This document shows positions 52,195 to 62,453 of a stretch of DNA of 64,000 nucleotides, in pieces. The translations under genes were made by a program, and so were the position numbers. How positions within the stretch are numbered: position 1 is the stretch's first letter; each line of letters begins with the position of its first letter. The stretch spans positions 1,798,001 to 1,862,000 of the forward strand of contig NZ_AP024630.1 of the NCBI RefSeq assembly GCF_019976975.1. The letters are read 5' to 3'. The DNA is from Arthrobacter sp. NtRootA1 (GTDB taxonomy: Bacteria > Actinomycetota > Actinomycetes > Actinomycetales > Micrococcaceae). A model generated the notes under the pieces. It was not told the DNA's origin, ran no database searches, and worked only from the letters and a program-made list of their open reading frames with translations.

Positions 52195-53205
52195 ATGCCT
52201 TCTGAGGTTCCACCCCTGATTCAGCCCGATGCCAGCCAAACGGGCTTGCAGTGGCGGCCTGCCACAACTGCGGACCTCGACAACTGGGCGGAACTGATCG
52301 CCCGGACTGCCGCCGTCGAGCATCCTGTCTGGTTCGAAAAGCGTGGCGACCTCGTCCACGTCCTGGAGTCCACCAAAAATGATCCCAGGACCAACACGCT
52401 TCTGGGATTCGATGCGGATGGCGTTGCCCGCGCGTACGGGAGAATCACGAAGAACCCAGGAGGGGACAAGGCGCTCGGCATCGGCTGCGTGGACCCGGAC
52501 TGGCAACGCCGAGGCATCGGCTCAGCAGTCCTTGCCTGGCAAGAGGCACAGACACGCATCCGGTTCCAATCCGACGCCGCGGAAGGAGCCATCACCGCCC
52601 CGCCACGTCTTCGCATCAGGACCGAGGAACAGCACCGTCACCAGGCGCAACTGCTGAAAGCCAAGGGCTACGGCATCGTCCGCTGGTTCAATGAGATGCA
52701 CCGGCCTTTGTCCGTACCCGCGCCCGACACCAGCCTCCAACCGGGACTTGAGCTGCGGACATTGGACGCCTCCCTCCACGAACCGGTTCGCCTTGCCCAC
52801 AACGATGCCTTCAGGGACCACTGGGGAAGCGAGCCACGCGACGAGGAATCATGGCGGTTCACCGTTGAGGAACCCACAGCACGGCCCGATTGGAGCGCCG
52901 TGGTGGTTGATTCCGCGACTGGCGAGGTAGCAGGATACCAACTCGCCAGCTACGATGCCGATGCTGCAGCGGACAGGGGATTCAAGGAGGGCTATACGGA
53001 ACTCCTTGGTGTGCGGCGCGCCTTCCGTGGAAGGGGAATAGCGCAAGCCCTTCTGGCCGACGCCCTGCGGCGTTTCGCGGACGCAGGCATGGACATTGCG
53101 TCACTCGATGTGGATTCCGCCAATCCCACGGGCGCGCTGGCTCTCTATTTGCGCATGGGCTACAGCCCCGTGAACCGGAGCATGACGTGGGAGAAGAGGC
53201 TATAG
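52195..53205 (+). CDS. GNAT family acetyltransferase with two GNAT domains
   Basis: A 336-aa protein with tandem GNAT folds. The N-terminal domain has GIGCVDPDWQRRGIGSAVL (about 97-115); the C-terminal one has the LLGVRRAFRGRGIAQALLADAL acetyl-CoA motif and ends in LDVDSANPTGALALYLRMGY. This resembles mycothiol-synthase-type (MshD-like) and other double-GNAT proteins, but no substrate can be assigned. It starts at ATG 52195, 9 nt after cydDC. Confidence 0.87.
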   Translation: MPSEVPPLIQPDASQTGLQWRPATTADLDNWAELIARTAAVEHPVWFEKRGDLVHVLESTKNDPRTNTLLGFDADGVARAYGRITKNPGGDKALGIGCVDPDWQRRGIGSAVLAWQEAQTRIRFQSDAAEGAITAPPRLRIRTEEQHRHQAQLLKAKGYGIVRWFNEMHRPLSVPAPDTSLQPGLELRTLDASLHEPVRLAHNDAFRDHWGSEPRDEESWRFTVEEPTARPDWSAVVVDSATGEVAGYQLASYDADAAADRGFKEGYTELLGVRRAFRGRGIAQALLADALRRFADAGMDIASLDVDSANPTGALALYLRMGYSPVNRSMTWEKRL

Positions 53206-53215
53206 CCAGTCGCGC

Positions 53216-53734
53216 TTAGCCGTCAACGTCGTGGAGGTGATGGACAACATCGTGCAGGAAGTACTGCGAGAACGTGAGCACAGTGAATTCAGAACCGTTG
53301 CTTCGCCGCCCTGTACGCTGCCATTCATCCTGCACCACCCGTGCGAAGGACTCCGCGATCTGCTCACCTTCCGCGATCAACTCGTCAGAGACGGTCCGGG
53401 GGTCCGAACGTCCATATTCGCCGTCGATGGCCGCTTGGTCCTGATCCCAATTGGCAAATTCGGCGTTGTCATCACTCAGCATCAGGTTCAGCCTCTTATC
53501 GAAAAGGCTGAAGACATCGCGCACGTGGCATGCATACTCCAGGGGAGACCACGTGTGATCGTTCGGGCGTACTGCGACGTCCTCGCGGCGCAGGACGGCG
53601 CGCCACCTCGGAAGCATATTGAGCACAGTGCCCGGGACAGTGGAAGGCGTCACGGTGGAGGCGTCAAAGCCGCATTCGGGGCAGGGCCTTGAAAGCACCC
53701 ATGTCCAGTCTTTTTCGTCAGGGATGATCGGCAT
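53216..53734 (-). CDS. DinB family protein
   Basis: A 172-aa DinB/YfiT-like four-helix-bundle protein. The metal-binding histidines are visible as WSPLEYACHVRDVF in helix 2 and HDVVHHLHDV at the C-terminus. An N-terminal CPECGFD segment is typical of the actinobacterial subgroup. Such proteins are often thiol (mycothiol)-dependent transferases or isomerases; the reaction is unknown here. It converges on the double-GNAT gene. Confidence 0.88.
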   Translation of the reverse strand: MPIIPDEKDWTWVLSRPCPECGFDASTVTPSTVPGTVLNMLPRWRAVLRREDVAVRPNDHTWSPLEYACHVRDVFSLFDKRLNLMLSDDNAEFANWDQDQAAIDGEYGRSDPRTVSDELIAEGEQIAESFARVVQDEWQRTGRRSNGSEFTVLTFSQYFLHDVVHHLHDVDG

Positions 53735-53862
53735 GTCGCCAGTCTAAGGGGTCACCGCTGGCAATCTCAGGCAAGGGGTAAAACCTGCATCTGTTTGCCA
53801 CTGACTTCGTTGCCGCCCAGGAGTAAAGTTCGCTCCGGGGAGAGAGTCGGAAAGAGAAAAAC

Positions 53863-54246
53863 ATGCTCAAGGATCAGCAAGTGGGTGCCGTTCTTCCGGC
53901 ATCGGATATTGCCCGGGCCCGCGCGTACTACAGCGAGAAACTCGGACTCGAACCAGAAAATCCAGACGCCGAGGACAACCTTCAGTACAGGTGCGGAGAC
54001 GGGACCGGATTCTTCATCTACCAAACATCCAACGCAGGGACCGCCAAGAATACCCAGATGGGCTGGATGGTCAGTGACGTCGCGGCCACGATGGAAGAAC
54101 TCCGCGGGAAGGGTGTCAAGTTCGAGGACTACGATTTCCCGGGCCTGAAGACTGAAAACGGCATTGCTACGATGCCGGACGGAAGCGCAGCAGCTTGGTT
54201 CCTGGACTCAGAGGGAAACATACTGAGCATCAACCAAAACGGCTAA
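53863..54246 (+). CDS. VOC family (glyoxalase-like) protein
   Basis: A 127-aa single VOC module: VGAVLPASDIARARAYYSEKLGL at the start, a central GDGTGFFIYQT strand, and the C-terminal SAAWFLDSEGNILSINQN metal-side strand. The fold covers glyoxalase, dioxygenase and resistance proteins, so the activity is unknown. ATG 53863 has GGAAAGAG upstream. A possible promoter reads CTGACT, 17 nt, TAAAGT (to 53829). Confidence 0.85.
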   Translation: MLKDQQVGAVLPASDIARARAYYSEKLGLEPENPDAEDNLQYRCGDGTGFFIYQTSNAGTAKNTQMGWMVSDVAATMEELRGKGVKFEDYDFPGLKTENGIATMPDGSAAAWFLDSEGNILSINQNG

Positions 54247-54300
54247 CCCAGCCGGAAGTGGCCTGACAGGGGCAGCTTGCCAGGCTAAGGCAAGAAGCAG

Positions 54301-54325
54301 GGCCGGCGGTCTGCAACCGCCGGCC
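54301..54325. terminator. terminator between the VOC gene and parC
   Basis: GGCCGGCGGT pairs perfectly with ACCGCCGGCC around 5 nt, followed by TTGTTACTGTT. It serves two convergent genes. Confidence 0.8.
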
Positions 54326-54360
54326 TTGTTACTGTTCCCGTGCCGTCGTTGGCCGCTGGC

Positions 54361-56886
54361 TTACTCGGCAGACACTGACGTTTCAGCCCAGGCCATGCTC
54401 GGACCGATCGCCTCCACTGGCTGGGACAGCGGCACGCCCGACCCGTCCCTGCGGCCGTGCTCGTGCGGCAGTGCCCTGGCAACACCGGCGGCCGATGACG
54501 CCTTTGCCGGCCCGTGTCCGGCCCACGCAAGGAGCAGGGTGTCTTCGCCCTTGAGGAAGCGATGCACGCGGACACCGCCGGTGGCGCGCCCCTTGGACGG
54601 ATACTCTTCGAATGCCGTCACCTTCGCGGTCCCCGGGGCCGTGCCCGGCAGCGCGCCATTGGTTCCTGCAATAGTGACAACGACGGCGGCTGGATCGTCT
54701 GCGCGGACGGTACCGAAGTGGATGACTTCGTCGCCATCGGCGAGCTTGATGCCCGCCATGCCACCGGCGGTCCGGCCTTGCGGACGCACGTTCGACGCAC
54801 TGAACCGCAGCAATTGGGCCTGCTTGGTCACGAAGACGAGTTCGACGTCGTCCTCCTGCGCGGGTTCCACGGCAAGAACGGTGTCCTTGTCCTTAAGGGA
54901 AATGATTTCCCAGTCCTCACGGTTCAGCGGGTACTCCGGCTGAACACGCTTCACTACGCCCTGTACGGTTCCGATGGCAAGGATGGCATCCAACGGAACA
55001 AACGCAACCAACGTCTCGCCCTTGACCAGGGTGATGAAATCCTTGGCCGGCACTCCACCGGCCAGGTTTGGAAGGCCGCTTACAGGGGGTAGGACAGGCA
55101 TGTCCATGACCTGTAGGCGCAACATCCGGCCCAGGGAAGTGACGGCGCCAATCTCGCCACGGGCCGTGGTCTTCACCACAGAACGGAAGACGTCGTGCTT
55201 CGCCCGCGGACCAGCCTCGGCCAGCGGTTCCTGGTTGGTTGTCCGTGCGATCTGTCCGGATACGCTGAGGAGGGCCCAGCAGGGGTCGTCCGGGATTTCG
55301 AGCGGAAGGGCTGCGGCCTTGCCCTTGGGTCCCGGTACCGCAGCTGCAAGGGCCGCGGCGACCGTGGGTGAGACGGCCTCGGACTCCAGGAGCACGGTGC
55401 GTCGGGGAGTACCGTATTTGGTGGCGATTTCGGCAAGCTCACCGGAAACGAGGTCGCGGAGCAGCTCGTCGGAGCCAAGGATGGCCTCCAAGGCTTCGAT
55501 CTCGCGGCGCAGCTCGTCCTGCTCCTTCTCCAATTCAAGGCGGGAGTACTTGGTCAGCTGCCGTAGGCGCAGTTCCAGGATGTAGTTGGCCTGGATCTCG
55601 GTGAGGTCGTAGATGGACATCAGCCGTTCACGGGCTGCGGACGCTTCATCAGAGGAGCGAATGATCTGGATGACTTCGTCGATGTCGACGATCGCGATCA
55701 GCAGGCCCTCCACCAGGTGCAGGCGGTCCTTCTTCTTGCCCAACCGGAACGCCGTCCGCCGCCGGACCACGTTCAGACGGTGGTCCACGTAAACCTGCAG
55801 GAGCTGCAGCAGGCCAAGAGTCTGCGGCTGGCCGTCAACCAAGGTGACATTGTTGATGCCGAAGGAATCTTCCATGGGCGAATAGCGATACAGCTGCTGG
55901 AGGACGGCGTTGGGGTTGAAACCGTTCTTCAGCTCGATGACCAGGCGCAGGCCATGGTTGCGGTCCGTGAGGTCCACGACATCGCTGATGCCGGTCAACT
56001 TCTTGGCGTTGACGGCGTCCTTGATTTTTTCGATGACCTTTTCCGGGCCCACCATGTAGGGCAGCTCCGTCACCACGAGGCCTGTGCGGCGGGCAGACAG
56101 CTGCTCCACTTCCACCTTGGCGCGTGTCTTGAAGGAACCACGGCCCGTGGCATAGGCGTCACGGATGCCGTCCAGGCCCACGATGCGGCCTCCCGTGGGA
56201 AGGTCCGGACCCGGGACGAACTTCATGATGTCATCCAGCGTGGCATCAGGATTTGCGATCAGGTGGCGCGCGGCGGCAATGACCTCAACAAGGTTGTGCG
56301 GAGCCATGTTGGTGGCCATGCCCACTGCAATGCCCGTAGTGCCGTTAACCAACAGGTTGGGAAACGCTGCAGGAAGGACGTCAGGCTGCGTCAATTGGTT
56401 GTCGTAGTTGGGGACGAAATCCACCACGTCTTCGTCAAGGTGGTCCGTCATCGTCAGCGCGGCGGCGGCCAGGCGCGCCTCCGTATAACGCGGGGCGGCA
56501 GGACCGTCGTCGAGCGATCCAAAGTTGCCGTGGCCGTCAATCAACGGCAGGCGGAGGGAAAAGTCCTGGGCCATACGCACCATGGCGTCATAGATCGCGG
56601 CATCACCATGCGGGTGGAGCTTTCCCATGACTTCGCCCACGACGCGCGCACTCTTGACGTGGCCACGGTCCGGACGCAGGCCCATGTCCGCCATCATGTA
56701 CAGGATGCGGCGCTGAACCGGTTTCAGGCCATCACGCGCGTCCGGGAGGGCGCGCGAATAGATCACCGAGTAGGCATACTCCAGGAAGGAGCCTTCCATC
56801 TCGGAAGTGACGTCGATGTCGACGATGTTCTCGGTGAAGTCGCCGAGGGGCTCGCCTTTGCGTGCGGAAGTTTGGCTGCGGGCCAT
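54361..56886 (-). CDS. parC: DNA topoisomerase IV subunit A
   Basis: DNA-cleaving partner of ParE (841 aa). The N-terminal winged-helix domain holds [19 protein letters not shown] and the active-site Tyr134 in PRYTEARLA. The quinolone-determining region reads [13 protein letters not shown]. The C-terminal beta-pinwheel lacks a clear GyrA box; the nearest segment is [12 protein letters not shown], which supports ParC over GyrA. ATG 56886 has AAGGA only about 14 nt upstream. It lies 11 kb from parE, in opposite orientation, divergent from the PatA-like gene. Confidence 0.93.
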   Translation of the reverse strand: MARSQTSARKGEPLGDFTENIVDIDVTSEMEGSFLEYAYSVIYSRALPDARDGLKPVQRRILYMMADMGLRPDRGHVKSARVVGEVMGKLHPHGDAAIYDAMVRMAQDFSLRLPLIDGHGNFGSLDDGPAAPRYTEARLAAAALTMTDHLDEDVVDFVPNYDNQLTQPDVLPAAFPNLLVNGTTGIAVGMATNMAPHNLVEVIAAARHLIANPDATLDDIMKFVPGPDLPTGGRIVGLDGIRDAYATGRGSFKTRAKVEVEQLSARRTGLVVTELPYMVGPEKVIEKIKDAVNAKKLTGISDVVDLTDRNHGLRLVIELKNGFNPNAVLQQLYRYSPMEDSFGINNVTLVDGQPQTLGLLQLLQVYVDHRLNVVRRRTAFRLGKKKDRLHLVEGLLIAIVDIDEVIQIIRSSDEASAARERLMSIYDLTEIQANYILELRLRQLTKYSRLELEKEQDELRREIEALEAILGSDELLRDLVSGELAEIATKYGTPRRTVLLESEAVSPTVAAALAAAVPGPKGKAAALPLEIPDDPCWALLSVSGQIARTTNQEPLAEAGPRAKHDVFRSVVKTTARGEIGAVTSLGRMLRLQVMDMPVLPPVSGLPNLAGGVPAKDFITLVKGETLVAFVPLDAILAIGTVQGVVKRVQPEYPLNREDWEIISLKDKDTVLAVEPAQEDDVELVFVTKQAQLLRFSASNVRPQGRTAGGMAGIKLADGDEVIHFGTVRADDPAAVVVTIAGTNGALPGTAPGTAKVTAFEEYPSKGRATGGVRVHRFLKGEDTLLLAWAGHGPAKASSAAGVARALPHEHGRRDGSGVPLSQPVEAIGPSMAWAETSVSAE

Positions 56887-56928
56887 GGGGTCGGTGGATC
56901 CTTAAAGATGTACTGCGGATGTTTTAGC

Positions 56929-56934
56929 TAGGCT
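56929..56934 (+). promoter_or_regulatory. -10 box (TAGGCT) of the leaderless PatA-like gene
   Basis: TAGGCT, 6 nt, ATG 56941. Confidence 0.5.
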
Positions 56935-56940
56935 AAGCCT

Positions 56941-59628
56941 ATGGTGGATCAGCCCGACGTCGGCATTTATCCGGAATATTGGGAAGCCGATGTCGTCCTG
57001 CGTGACGGCGGAACAGCCCACATCCGCCCCATCCGGCCCCAGGATGCCGATGCCCTGCAGGCCTTCCACGCCGGGCAATCGCAGGCTTCCATCTACATGC
57101 GGTTCTTCTCCTTCAAGCCCAAGCTTTCCGGCAAGGAAGTGCGGCGCTTCACCGAAGTGGACCATGTGAACCGGGTGGCATTCGTCATCACCATCGGCGG
57201 TGAAATCATGGGCGTTGGCCGCTACGACCGGCTCGATGACCCCACAGAGGCGGAGGTCGCCTTCAACATTTCCGACGCCCATCAGGGGCGCGGCATCGGC
57301 TCGATCCTCCTTGAACACCTGGCGGCTGCCGCCCGCGAAAACGGCATCCGCCGCTTTACAGCCGAGGTTCTACCGGAAAACCGCAAGATGCTGATGGTAT
57401 TCGCCGACGCCGGCTACGACCTCAAACGCCAGTTTGACGACGGCGTGGTGAGCGTCGAGTTCAATATCGACCCCACCGAGAAATCGCGGGCCGTCATGGA
57501 ATCGCGTGAGCACCGCGCAGAGGCGCGCAGCGTGCGCGACCTACTGGCGCCGTCGTCGGTGGCCGTCATTGGGGCCAGCCGCAAGTGGGGGACAGTCGGC
57601 TACCAACTCCTGGAACACATTATTGAGGGTGGCTTTGAGGGCCCCGTCTATGCGGTCAACCCGGAGGCCTTCGAGCTCGCCGGTATGATCTCCTTTGCAC
57701 GCTTATCGGAGATCCCCGGGCCCGTGCAGCTGGCGATCATCGCAGTTCCCTACGAGGAAGTTCCCAAAGTAGTGGACGAGTGCGCAGCAGCAGGCGTCAA
57801 GGGAATCGTGGTGGCAACCGCCGGATTTGCCGATGACGGCGAGAGGGGCCTTGCGCGCCAACATGAGTTGGTGCGGCGCGCCCGGGCCAATGGCATGCGG
57901 GTGATTGGGCCCGAGTCCCTGGGGATACTGAACACCCATCCTGCTGTATCCCTGAACGCCTCGATGGCTCCGAGCATGCCACCCCGCGGGGGACTGGGCC
58001 TTTTCAGCCAGTCTGCCGCCGTGGGTGTTGCCGTCTACGCGGCGGCCAGGCGGCGCCGGTTGGGTCTGTCCACATTTCTCAGCGCCGGGAACCGCGCGGA
58101 TGTCTCGGGCAACGACGCCATGCAGTACTGGGAGGACGACGCCGATACTTCCGCTGTGGGGCTCTACCTCGAGTCAATCGGGAATCCCCGTAAGTTCTCC
58201 CGGCTTGCCCGCAGGCTGTCCCGGAGCAAACCAGTGATCGTCGCAAAATCCGATGTCACGGGCCTCCGCCTTCCGCCCGGACATGAAGTCCGGACCACCC
58301 AGGCACCCGCCGCCGCAGTGGACGCAATGATGAGGCAGGCAGGGGTCATCAGGGTGGGAACCATCGAGCAATTGATGGACATCGCCCAGATCGTCTCCTC
58401 CCAGGCATTGCCCGCCGGCCCCGGTCTGGCTGTCTACTCCAATTCCGTCGCCTTGGCCAAGGTCGTCGCTGACAGTGCGGGACCCCTTGGGCTTGATGTC
58501 AACCGGATGGTGACGGACGTGGACCTCGACGCCGGCATGTCGCTCGCCCTTCCAGCGCTCCGGGCGAGCCTGCAGGCAAGCCTCGCGGACGAATCTGTCA
58601 ACGCCATCGTGGCCGCACTCCTGCCTGCGCGTGGACTCACAGTAGAAGCGCTGGCCGGAGTCCTGGCCGAGTGCGCGGCGGAGGCCGGCAAGCCTGTGGT
58701 GGCTGTGTTCACAGGCATTCTGGACCCCTCCATCCCCGTGGAAGGAATGGTAGGCAGCGCCGATGGTGCGTTACTGCCCTGCTATTCAAATGCAGGTGCC
58801 GCCGTAGGCGCCCTGGCCGCAATCGTCCGCTACGCCCAATGGCTGGATCGCGACCAAGGCCTTTTTGTCGAGCCCGGTGGCTGCGACGCCGAAGGGACCC
58901 AGGAAACCCTGGCCAGGATGCTGACCGGCGTGACAGGCGAGAAACTCCGCAAGCTCGACGCCGGTGCTGCCGCAGAGTTACTCGCTGGCTACGGTATTGC
59001 CGTGGTGCCGACAATCGGCTTCGGAACACCGGAGGACGCCGTTAAAGCAGCCGAACGAGTGGGCTGGCCAGTGGTTCTGAAGACCACAGATCCCGCCCTG
59101 AGGCACCGTTTGGACCTGGGCGGCGTCCGGTTGGACATCCAGGATGCAGACTCCTTGCTGCAGAACATCGCACAAATGAAGCGGGCACTGGAACCTTATG
59201 GTTCGCCATCCCTTGAAGTTCAGGCAATGGCCCCAGTAGGCCAGGCGTGCACGTTCCGCGCCATGGAGGATCCCTTGCTGGGCCCAGTGGTGTCATTCGG
59301 TTTGGCAGGGGATGCAGTGAATCTGCTGGACGATTGGGCGCACCGGGTCCCACCGTTGTCCGCGGCTGACCTGCACGACCTCATCCGCTCACCGCGGGCC
59401 TCCAGAAAACTGTTCGGCTACCAAGGCCTCCCCGCCGTGGACGTGCCTGCCCTTGAGGACATCGCCGCCAGACTGGCCAAACTCAAGGATGACCACCCCG
59501 GAATTGCCTTGGTGGAGTTCAACCCTGTGCTCGCCGGCCCTGCCGGTGCAACGATTCTGGGCGCCGATGTGTGGATAGGAAACGCGGCCAGGCGCACCGA
59601 CAGCGCTCGCAGGGCAATGCGTGGATAG
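56941..59628 (+). CDS. PatA-like protein acetyltransferase: GNAT fused to an NDP-forming acyl-CoA synthetase
   Basis: An 895-aa fusion. The N-terminal GNAT domain (about 20-180) has the acetyl-CoA loop SDAHQGRGIGSILLEHL. CoA-binding and succinyl-CoA-ligase-like domains (about 195-660) follow, beginning LLAPSSVAVIGAS, then an ATP-grasp domain (about 680-895) with GWPVVLKTTDPALRHR. Pat enzymes acetylate lysines of acyl-CoA synthetases and other proteins. GNAT at the N-terminus is the Streptomyces-type order; Salmonella Pat has it at the C-terminus. The SHTG phospho-histidine motif of active ADP-forming synthetases is replaced by GHEVRTT, so the synthetase half is probably regulatory. ATG 56941 looks leaderless. 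Confidence 0.9.
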   Translation: MVDQPDVGIYPEYWEADVVLRDGGTAHIRPIRPQDADALQAFHAGQSQASIYMRFFSFKPKLSGKEVRRFTEVDHVNRVAFVITIGGEIMGVGRYDRLDDPTEAEVAFNISDAHQGRGIGSILLEHLAAAARENGIRRFTAEVLPENRKMLMVFADAGYDLKRQFDDGVVSVEFNIDPTEKSRAVMESREHRAEARSVRDLLAPSSVAVIGASRKWGTVGYQLLEHIIEGGFEGPVYAVNPEAFELAGMISFARLSEIPGPVQLAIIAVPYEEVPKVVDECAAAGVKGIVVATAGFADDGERGLARQHELVRRARANGMRVIGPESLGILNTHPAVSLNASMAPSMPPRGGLGLFSQSAAVGVAVYAAARRRRLGLSTFLSAGNRADVSGNDAMQYWEDDADTSAVGLYLESIGNPRKFSRLARRLSRSKPVIVAKSDVTGLRLPPGHEVRTTQAPAAAVDAMMRQAGVIRVGTIEQLMDIAQIVSSQALPAGPGLAVYSNSVALAKVVADSAGPLGLDVNRMVTDVDLDAGMSLALPALRASLQASLADESVNAIVAALLPARGLTVEALAGVLAECAAEAGKPVVAVFTGILDPSIPVEGMVGSADGALLPCYSNAGAAVGALAAIVRYAQWLDRDQGLFVEPGGCDAEGTQETLARMLTGVTGEKLRKLDAGAAAELLAGYGIAVVPTIGFGTPEDAVKAAERVGWPVVLKTTDPALRHRLDLGGVRLDIQDADSLLQNIAQMKRALEPYGSPSLEVQAMAPVGQACTFRAMEDPLLGPVVSFGLAGDAVNLLDDWAHRVPPLSAADLHDLIRSPRASRKLFGYQGLPAVDVPALEDIAARLAKLKDDHPGIALVEFNPVLAGPAGATILGADVWIGNAARRTDSARRAMRG

Positions 59629-59709
59629 GCGCTTCCTGCACGCCAGCGACCAGCCCAGTGGCGAAGCCGGCAGTTAGGAAGTCCCCAGTGGATCTGTGAA
59701 AATGGGTGA

Positions 59710-60435
59710 ATGAGCACCCAGTCTCCGACGCCTCAGTCCCGTCCGTCCAATGCCGGGCCCCACAGCGCCCATAACCACAGCTTGCAGGGACAGAGCCTGG
59801 ACCAAGCGCTCCAACAGGCTGGTTTCTACCCCCGGCTGGTGGCCGACGTCGTGGATGACGCCTTGGATGGCCGCGATTGCTTGTCACACCTGGTGCACCT
59901 TGAGACGCACTTTGATCGCGCCGAAGTTCGCCGTCACATCACCGTGCTGGTGCTCACGGAAGACATGTTGGTGATCACCCACGTTGACGATCAGCAGTTG
60001 GATGAAGCCGGGGAACAGATCGTCGCCCAGATTTCCACGGAGTCAGTACCTGTGGCGCAGATCCGTTCTGTGGTCCTTAGCTACATGTATTCGCAGCCGC
60101 AGGACTACAAGCCGTCGGATCCCGTTCGGGAAATGACGGTGTCCATTGCCTGGTCCGGTGGGCAGCGCCTGGACATGGGCCCGGCAAGCTGCGGTGATCC
60201 GCAGTGCGAAGCGGACCACGGATACACCGGAACCATCGCGCAGGAGGACATCGTCCTGCGCATCAGTGCCGAAGCGGACGGCCTCCAAGCGGTCCAGGAC
60301 GCCAAGGTCTTCGCGCGCGCCCTTCGTGCCGTGAACACGGCAAATCCCACACCCGTCCCACACACCGGCATCCCCGCGCCGCGGCCACGTTCGGGGGTCT
60401 TCAGCAACCGCTTGAGCCGCGGACACCAGCGTTGA
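59710..60435 (+). CDS. DUF5998 family protein
   Basis: A 241-aa soluble protein matching the actinobacterial DUF5998 family: after a 30-residue polar N-terminus comes LDQALQQAGFYPRLVADVVDDAL, then ETHFDRAEVRRHITVLVLTEDML and a C-terminal QDAKVFARALRAV helix. It has a CGDPQCEADHGYTG segment with two Cys that may bind metal. No enzymatic motif is evident. ATG 59710 follows a weak GAAAAT box at 6 nt. The next gene starts at its stop codon and tdk follows, so the three appear to be one operon. Confidence 0.85.
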   Translation: MSTQSPTPQSRPSNAGPHSAHNHSLQGQSLDQALQQAGFYPRLVADVVDDALDGRDCLSHLVHLETHFDRAEVRRHITVLVLTEDMLVITHVDDQQLDEAGEQIVAQISTESVPVAQIRSVVLSYMYSQPQDYKPSDPVREMTVSIAWSGGQRLDMGPASCGDPQCEADHGYTGTIAQEDIVLRISAEADGLQAVQDAKVFARALRAVNTANPTPVPHTGIPAPRPRSGVFSNRLSRGHQR

Positions 60436-60437
60436 GG

Positions 60438-61661
60438 GTGACTGCACAGGAGCACACGCAGCCAACGTCCGGTACCGCGCCGGCCTCCGACCTCCCTGCG
60501 CCCCCGCTTTTTGGGAGCAGATCGATCGCCGAAGTCTTCACCAGTGCTGCCGCGAGCATGGGCATCCCCGGATTTGCCAACCAGCTTCACCTGCCGGCCG
60601 CGCAACGTGTATGTGTAGTCCTCGCCGATGGCCTGGGCCGCAGCCTGCTCAAGCAAAAGGCTTCGCATACACCGTTCCTGCGTTCCATCCTGTCCGGCGG
60701 ACAGGGCAGCGTCCCCAACTGGATTGATTCGGCTTTTCCCAGCACCACCGCGGCTTCACTGGCAAGCCTGGGTACAGGGCTTCCCGCCGGGCAGCACGGC
60801 ATGGTGGGCTATGACGTCCTGGATCCTTCCCAGGACAAAGTCGTGAACCTGCTTGGCAACTGGGACGCCCACGTGGACCCTGCGCGTTGGCAGCCGCACG
60901 CTACCGTGTTCGAACGCATAGCTGCCGAAGCCGACGTCGTCACCGTGAGCCTCCCGCAGTTCGGCAGTTCCCCGATGACGCAGGCAGCCCTCCGGGGCAG
61001 CCGTTTCGTGGGCGGCACAAGCCTGCATGCGCGCACAGCCGCCGCAGCAGAGGCAATGTCCGGTGGTGGCCGCTCCCTGATGTACTTCTATGTCAACGAG
61101 TTGGACAAAGCCGGTCATCGCTACGGCTGCCAGTCCGACCGCTGGGAACACCAACTTGAAGAGCTCGACTCCACTGTCAAGAGACTGTCCGCCACGCTGC
61201 CCCCGGGAACCACCATCGTCCTGACCGGGGATCACGGAATGCTGGACGTTCCCGAGTCCCAGCGCATTGACTACTCAGCTGATGCTTCACTCGTTGCAGG
61301 GGTCCGCCACACTGCAGGCGAGCCCCGCATGGTTCATCTTTACCTTGAACCGGACGTTACCGATCCGCAGCGCGAGTCCCTGATCTCGGCGTGGCGTACT
61401 CGTTTTGGCGAACGCATCTGGGCCTTCACCCGCGAGCAGGCGATAGGCGCTGGCTTGTTCGGTGATGTCCAACCAGAGGTGGCACCGCGGATCGGTGATG
61501 TGATGATCGCCGCCCGGGATACCTTGGCCCTTTACGATACCCGCAGGGTCCGTCCAGCATCGCTGGAAGTAGTCGGCCAGCATGGTTCCTTGACTAAGGC
61601 GGAACGCGAAGTGCCGTTCCTTTGCTTCCCCGCGGCCGGTAAAAAGGGAAAACGTGGCTGA
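60438..61661 (+). CDS. alkaline phosphatase / nucleotide pyrophosphatase family protein
   Basis: A 407-aa member of the type I phosphodiesterase/nucleotide pyrophosphatase branch of the alkaline phosphatase superfamily. Metal-site segments are VVLADGLGRSLL, the nucleophile region FPSTTAASLASLGTG (Thr), NELDKAGHRYG and LTGDHGMLDVP. No signal peptide is evident, so it is probably cytoplasmic; the substrate is unknown. I start at GTG 60438; a TTG at 60432 overlapping the previous stop is an alternative, and longer frames run inside the DUF5998 gene. It overlaps tdk by 8 nt. Confidence 0.9.
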   Translation: MTAQEHTQPTSGTAPASDLPAPPLFGSRSIAEVFTSAAASMGIPGFANQLHLPAAQRVCVVLADGLGRSLLKQKASHTPFLRSILSGGQGSVPNWIDSAFPSTTAASLASLGTGLPAGQHGMVGYDVLDPSQDKVVNLLGNWDAHVDPARWQPHATVFERIAAEADVVTVSLPQFGSSPMTQAALRGSRFVGGTSLHARTAAAAEAMSGGGRSLMYFYVNELDKAGHRYGCQSDRWEHQLEELDSTVKRLSATLPPGTTIVLTGDHGMLDVPESQRIDYSADASLVAGVRHTAGEPRMVHLYLEPDVTDPQRESLISAWRTRFGERIWAFTREQAIGAGLFGDVQPEVAPRIGDVMIAARDTLALYDTRRVRPASLEVVGQHGSLTKAEREVPFLCFPAAGKKGKRG

Positions 61662-62412
61662 ACTCGTCTTCTTTTCCGGCACCATGGATTGCGGTAAGTC
61701 CACTCTCGCTCTGCAAATGGATTACAACCACCGTGCGCGGGGCAGAGGCGGCGTACGTTTCAGCTGCAATGACCGTGCCGGTGATTCGAGGATCTCCAGC
61801 AGGTTGGGCCTCCAGACCGACGCCGTCGAGGTCCGGACCGATACTGATTTCTGGGACGAAGTGGTTGTACGCCGGACCAGTGGGCTCCGCGTGGACTACC
61901 TGATCTGTGATGAAGCCCAGTTCTATTCCGCTGCCCAAGTGGAGCAGTTGGCGCGCCTGGTGGATGAGATGGAGGTGGACGTCTTCGCGTTCGGGATCAC
62001 CTCGGACTTTCGCACCACCCTGTTTCCCGGCTCCCAACGTCTGATCGAGCTCGCCGACAAAGTACAGGTACTGCAGGTCGAGGCACTGTGCTGGTGCGGG
62101 CGCAGGGCAACTCAAAATGCCCGAACGGTAGACGGCATCATGGTGGTGGAAGGGGACCAGGTCATGGTTGGCGATGTTGCTCCCCGGACTGCCGGTGATC
62201 TCCCGGGCGTGGGCGATCAAGTTCATGCAGGGGAAGTTGTTGGCCACGAACCCGTGGTTGGCTATGAGACATTGTGCCGGCGCCATTACATGCGCCGCGT
62301 GACAGCCCACGGGGCCAACCTGATGGCCGGCGGAGACCAAACTCTTCCGTTCGACATCGATGCCTGCCTCTGGCCGGGAGCCGGTTCCGGCACTGGCTTG
62401 ACGCCGCGTTAG
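61654..62412 (+). CDS. tdk: thymidine kinase
   Basis: Type II thymidine kinase that phosphorylates thymidine with ATP for salvage. The Walker A GTMDCGKST (about 9-17), the catalytic DEAQF motif, the FGITSDFRTTLFPGS lasso segment and zinc cysteines (CWCG, then CRRHY) are present. At 252 aa it is longer than the usual 190-220, with an extended region between the two Cys pairs and a C-terminal tail. GTG 61654 overlaps the upstream phosphatase gene, so translation is coupled. Confidence 0.95.
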   Translation: MAELVFFSGTMDCGKSTLALQMDYNHRARGRGGVRFSCNDRAGDSRISSRLGLQTDAVEVRTDTDFWDEVVVRRTSGLRVDYLICDEAQFYSAAQVEQLARLVDEMEVDVFAFGITSDFRTTLFPGSQRLIELADKVQVLQVEALCWCGRRATQNARTVDGIMVVEGDQVMVGDVAPRTAGDLPGVGDQVHAGEVVGHEPVVGYETLCRRHYMRRVTAHGANLMAGGDQTLPFDIDACLWPGAGSGTGLTPR

Positions 62413-62453
62413 GGAGTAGTGGCCGCGGTGGAGGCTAGTCGGCGCGGCAGGCG

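Noticed and set aside
55717..56931. A 404-codon open frame on the plus strand opposite parC
   Set aside because: Antisense shadow; composition (Val, His, Arg, Gln-rich) follows from the parC codons and no family is recognisable.
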